Shown here: positions 62,574 through 64,000 of the stretch, in pieces
Layout of the letters: the number at the start of each line of letters is the position of its first letter
Numbering within the stretch: position 1 is the first letter of the stretch
Assembly (NCBI GenBank): GCA_964507185.1
Contig: CAZDOY010000002.1
Span: forward strand, 86,294 to 150,293
Length of the DNA stretch: 64,000 nt
DNA from: CAVRTJ01 sp964507185
Lineage (GTDB): Bacteria; Acidobacteriota; UBA4820; DSQY01
Direction of reading: 5' to 3'
Translations under genes and position numbers: made by a program
Notes under the pieces: model-generated
What the model was told of the DNA's origin: nothing
Seen by the model: only the letters and a program-made list of their open reading frames with translations
The model's database searches: none

Positions 62574-64000
62574 GACGATCTCCGAGAAGTCGGCGATGCG
62601 GTTGAAGAGCGCGACCATCCGCTGCATGAGCGCCAGGCGGTTCTGTTGGAGGGCGGTCTTTTCGGGGTCCTTGCCCTCGGGGTCGCACATGACCAGCACG
62701 TCGTCGAAGAATGTGTCCACGGCCGGGCGCACCTTGGACAGCACGCGCAGGGCCTCGGCGTAGGCGCCCTGCCCCAGCAGTTCGCCGGCCCTGTCCTTCA
62801 CGGACTCGCAGGCCGCGTACAGCGCCCGCTCGCCCGCGCCCTCCTTGTCCGACTCGGGCAGGAAACGTTCGGGCTTCAGCGGGTACTCGGGGATGCCCTT
62901 GAGGATGTTCTTCACGCGCTTGAAGGCCACGGAGAGGGCGTCGAAGTCGTCGCTGAACTCGTTGCGCACCGTGTGGACGGCGTCCAGCTTGCGGTTCAGC
63001 TCGGCCGGTTCGGTCAGGCCGAAGGCCAGGACGGCGTTGATCTCGTCGTAGGCGAAGCCCTTCTCTTCCCACAGGAAGCGCAGACGGCCGGCCAGGAAGT
63101 CGACCAGCCCGCCGGGCACGTCGCCCTGTCCGGCCAGGAACGCCTGAACGTCCAGGCCACCGATGTCCCCGTGCTCCATGAGGATGCGCAGGAGACCCAT
63201 GGCGGCCCGGCGCAGGGCGAAGGGGTCCTTGGAGCCGGAGGGCACCAGGCCGATGCGGAACATCTCGCGCAGGGTGTCGAGCTTGTCGGCCGCGGCCACG
63301 CACGCACCCACGCCGTTCCTCGGCAGGTCGTCGTCGGTCGAGGCCGGCCGGTAGTGGTCGTAGAGGGCCTGCCACTCCTCGTCGGCGCGGCCCTGGGCCT
63401 TCGCGTAGAGCCCGCCCGCGACGCCCTGCAGGCTCGTGAACTCCTTTTCCTCCACGAGCAGGGACACCAGGTCGCCCTTGCAGTTGCGCGCGGCCCATGC
63501 CGTCGTCTCGTCGTCGATCCCCCACGCCGCGGCCAGCTTCCGCGCGATGGCCTCCATGCGGGTGGCCTTGTCGTAATACGTTCCCAGCTTCGGGTGGAAG
63601 ACCACGCCCTTCAGCGCGTCGAGGCGGGTCTCGAAGGTGACGGCCCTGTCGTGCTCGTAAAAGAACCGCGCGTCGGCCAGCCGGGATCGCGAGACGTTTT
63701 CGAGGCCCTTGCGGATGAGCCCTTCGGGATCGGCGGGCGAATCCATGACGGCCAGGAAGTGCGGCATGGCCCTGCCTTCGCCGTCGCGCACCACGAAGAA
63801 GTTCTGGTGCTCTCTGAGGCAGGTCACCAGGATCTCCGTGGGCAGTTCGAGGTACTCCGCGGCGATGGCGCCGGTCAGCACCGTGGGGTATTCGCAGAGG
63901 TACACCAAGCGGTCGAGGAGTTCGGGGTCCGGCTCGACGGACCCACCGAGTTCGCCGGCCAGCTTTTCCAACTCTGATTCGATTTTCTTTCTGCGCTCGG
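62544..64000 (-). CDS. glyS: Glycyl-tRNA synthetase beta subunit (N-terminal part outside window)
   Basis: About 485 residues of the C-terminal two thirds of a GlyS beta subunit; the frame continues through the right edge. Family blocks are VYLCEYPTVLTGAIAAEYLE, LVTCLREHQNFFVVRDGEG, NVSRSRLADARFFYEHDRAV, ACVAAADKLDTLREMFRIGL and PSGSKDPFALRRAAMGLLRI. The C-terminal anticodon/DALR-like domain ends in VRPAVDTFFDDVLVM, then QNRLALMQRMVALFNRIADF. It works as alpha2-beta2 with GlyQ, expected just upstream outside the window. Its last codons lie in a repeat element. Confidence 0.95.
   Translation of the reverse strand, partial: ERRKKIESELEKLAGELGGSVEPDPELLDRLVYLCEYPTVLTGAIAAEYLELPTEILVTCLREHQNFFVVRDGEGRAMPHFLAVMDSPADPEGLIRKGLENVSRSRLADARFFYEHDRAVTFETRLDALKGVVFHPKLGTYYDKATRMEAIARKLAAAWGIDDETTAWAARNCKGDLVSLLVEEKEFTSLQGVAGGLYAKAQGRADEEWQALYDHYRPASTDDDLPRNGVGACVAAADKLDTLREMFRIGLVPSGSKDPFALRRAAMGLLRILMEHGDIGGLDVQAFLAGQGDVPGGLVDFLAGRLRFLWEEKGFAYDEINAVLAFGLTEPAELNRKLDAVHTVRNEFSDDFDALSVAFKRVKNILKGIPEYPLKPERFLPESDKEGAGERALYAACESVKDRAGELLGQGAYAEALRVLSKVRPAVDTFFDDVLVMCDPEGKDPEKTALQQNRLALMQRMVALFNRIADFSEIVPREGLKPKA

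Overview
This 64 kb window is GC-rich, densely coding bacterial DNA. It is a scaffold with three 100-N gaps (23659-23758, 30985-31084, 54939-55038), and it looks like a draft or metagenome-assembled genome. The organism is Gram-negative: there is an MlaE/F/D lipid-transport operon, two outer-membrane or secreted proteins with signal peptides, and an LpxH-like phosphoesterase. The mix of short-chain acyl-CoA synthetases, a DUF6125-like protein, a stand-alone AICAR transformylase and c-di-GMP enzymes resembles Desulfobacterota (former Deltaproteobacteria). That placement is inference from gene content only.

Layout. 1-8.9 kb (+): a histone-deacetylase/AcuC-type protein, an acetyl/propionyl-CoA synthetase, a metallo-beta-lactamase-fold hydrolase, a Pat-like GNAT/NDP-forming acyl-CoA synthetase fusion, a DUF6125-like protein and a second AMP-forming acyl-CoA synthetase with an N-terminal frameshift. 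8.9-16.2 kb (-): a BtrH-like protein, a remnant of an acyl-CoA synthetase, an intact medium-chain-type synthetase, an outer-membrane protein, Acs and the acetate transporter SatP. Together these form an acyl-CoA activation island that carries both a candidate protein acetylase and a candidate deacetylase. 16.2-17.7 kb has no convincing gene. 17.7-23.4 kb: an oxidoreductase, a secreted glycosidase, a zinc-ribbon membrane protein and urocanate hydratase. 23.4-24.7 kb: a 172-bp tandem repeat, a 93-bp direct repeat that duplicates the 3' end and terminator of tmRNA, and ssrA itself.

24.8-34 kb: membrane and lipid genes (YitT, a small holin-like protein, DUF3047, a glycosyltransferase/PAP2 pair), a HEAT-repeat protein, an aminotransferase and an OsmC protein on either side of a gap, a metallophosphoesterase and a secreted protein. 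34-40 kb (+): an unusual Ser/Thr kinase, a YihY-family membrane protein, an HD-GYP protein and a GGDEF protein. 40-46 kb (-): a tightly overlapping operon mlaE-mlaF-mlaD-epimerase-ugd-trmB-hypothetical, linking phospholipid transport and UDP-glucuronate sugars. 46-49 kb: a divergent sensor kinase, scpA and a cation transporter. 49.4-54.9 kb (+): a MoxR/Bat (aerotolerance-type) operon with a BatB-BatC fusion. 55.3-64 kb (-): a fused MrfA-MrfB-type helicase-exonuclease, a GNAT/TusA/YhaM-like overlapping cluster, a hydrolase/AICAR transformylase pair and the C-terminal part of glyS. Three related 41-45-nt elements lie at the 3' ends of minus-strand genes in this last part.

The signals that most merit checking are: the acyl-CoA synthetase/acetylation island with its frameshift and remnant; the ssrA 3'-end duplication; the MrfA-MrfB fusion; the dispersed heptamer-type 3'-end element; and the exact 55-nt overlaps showing that two of the three gaps are probably artefactual.
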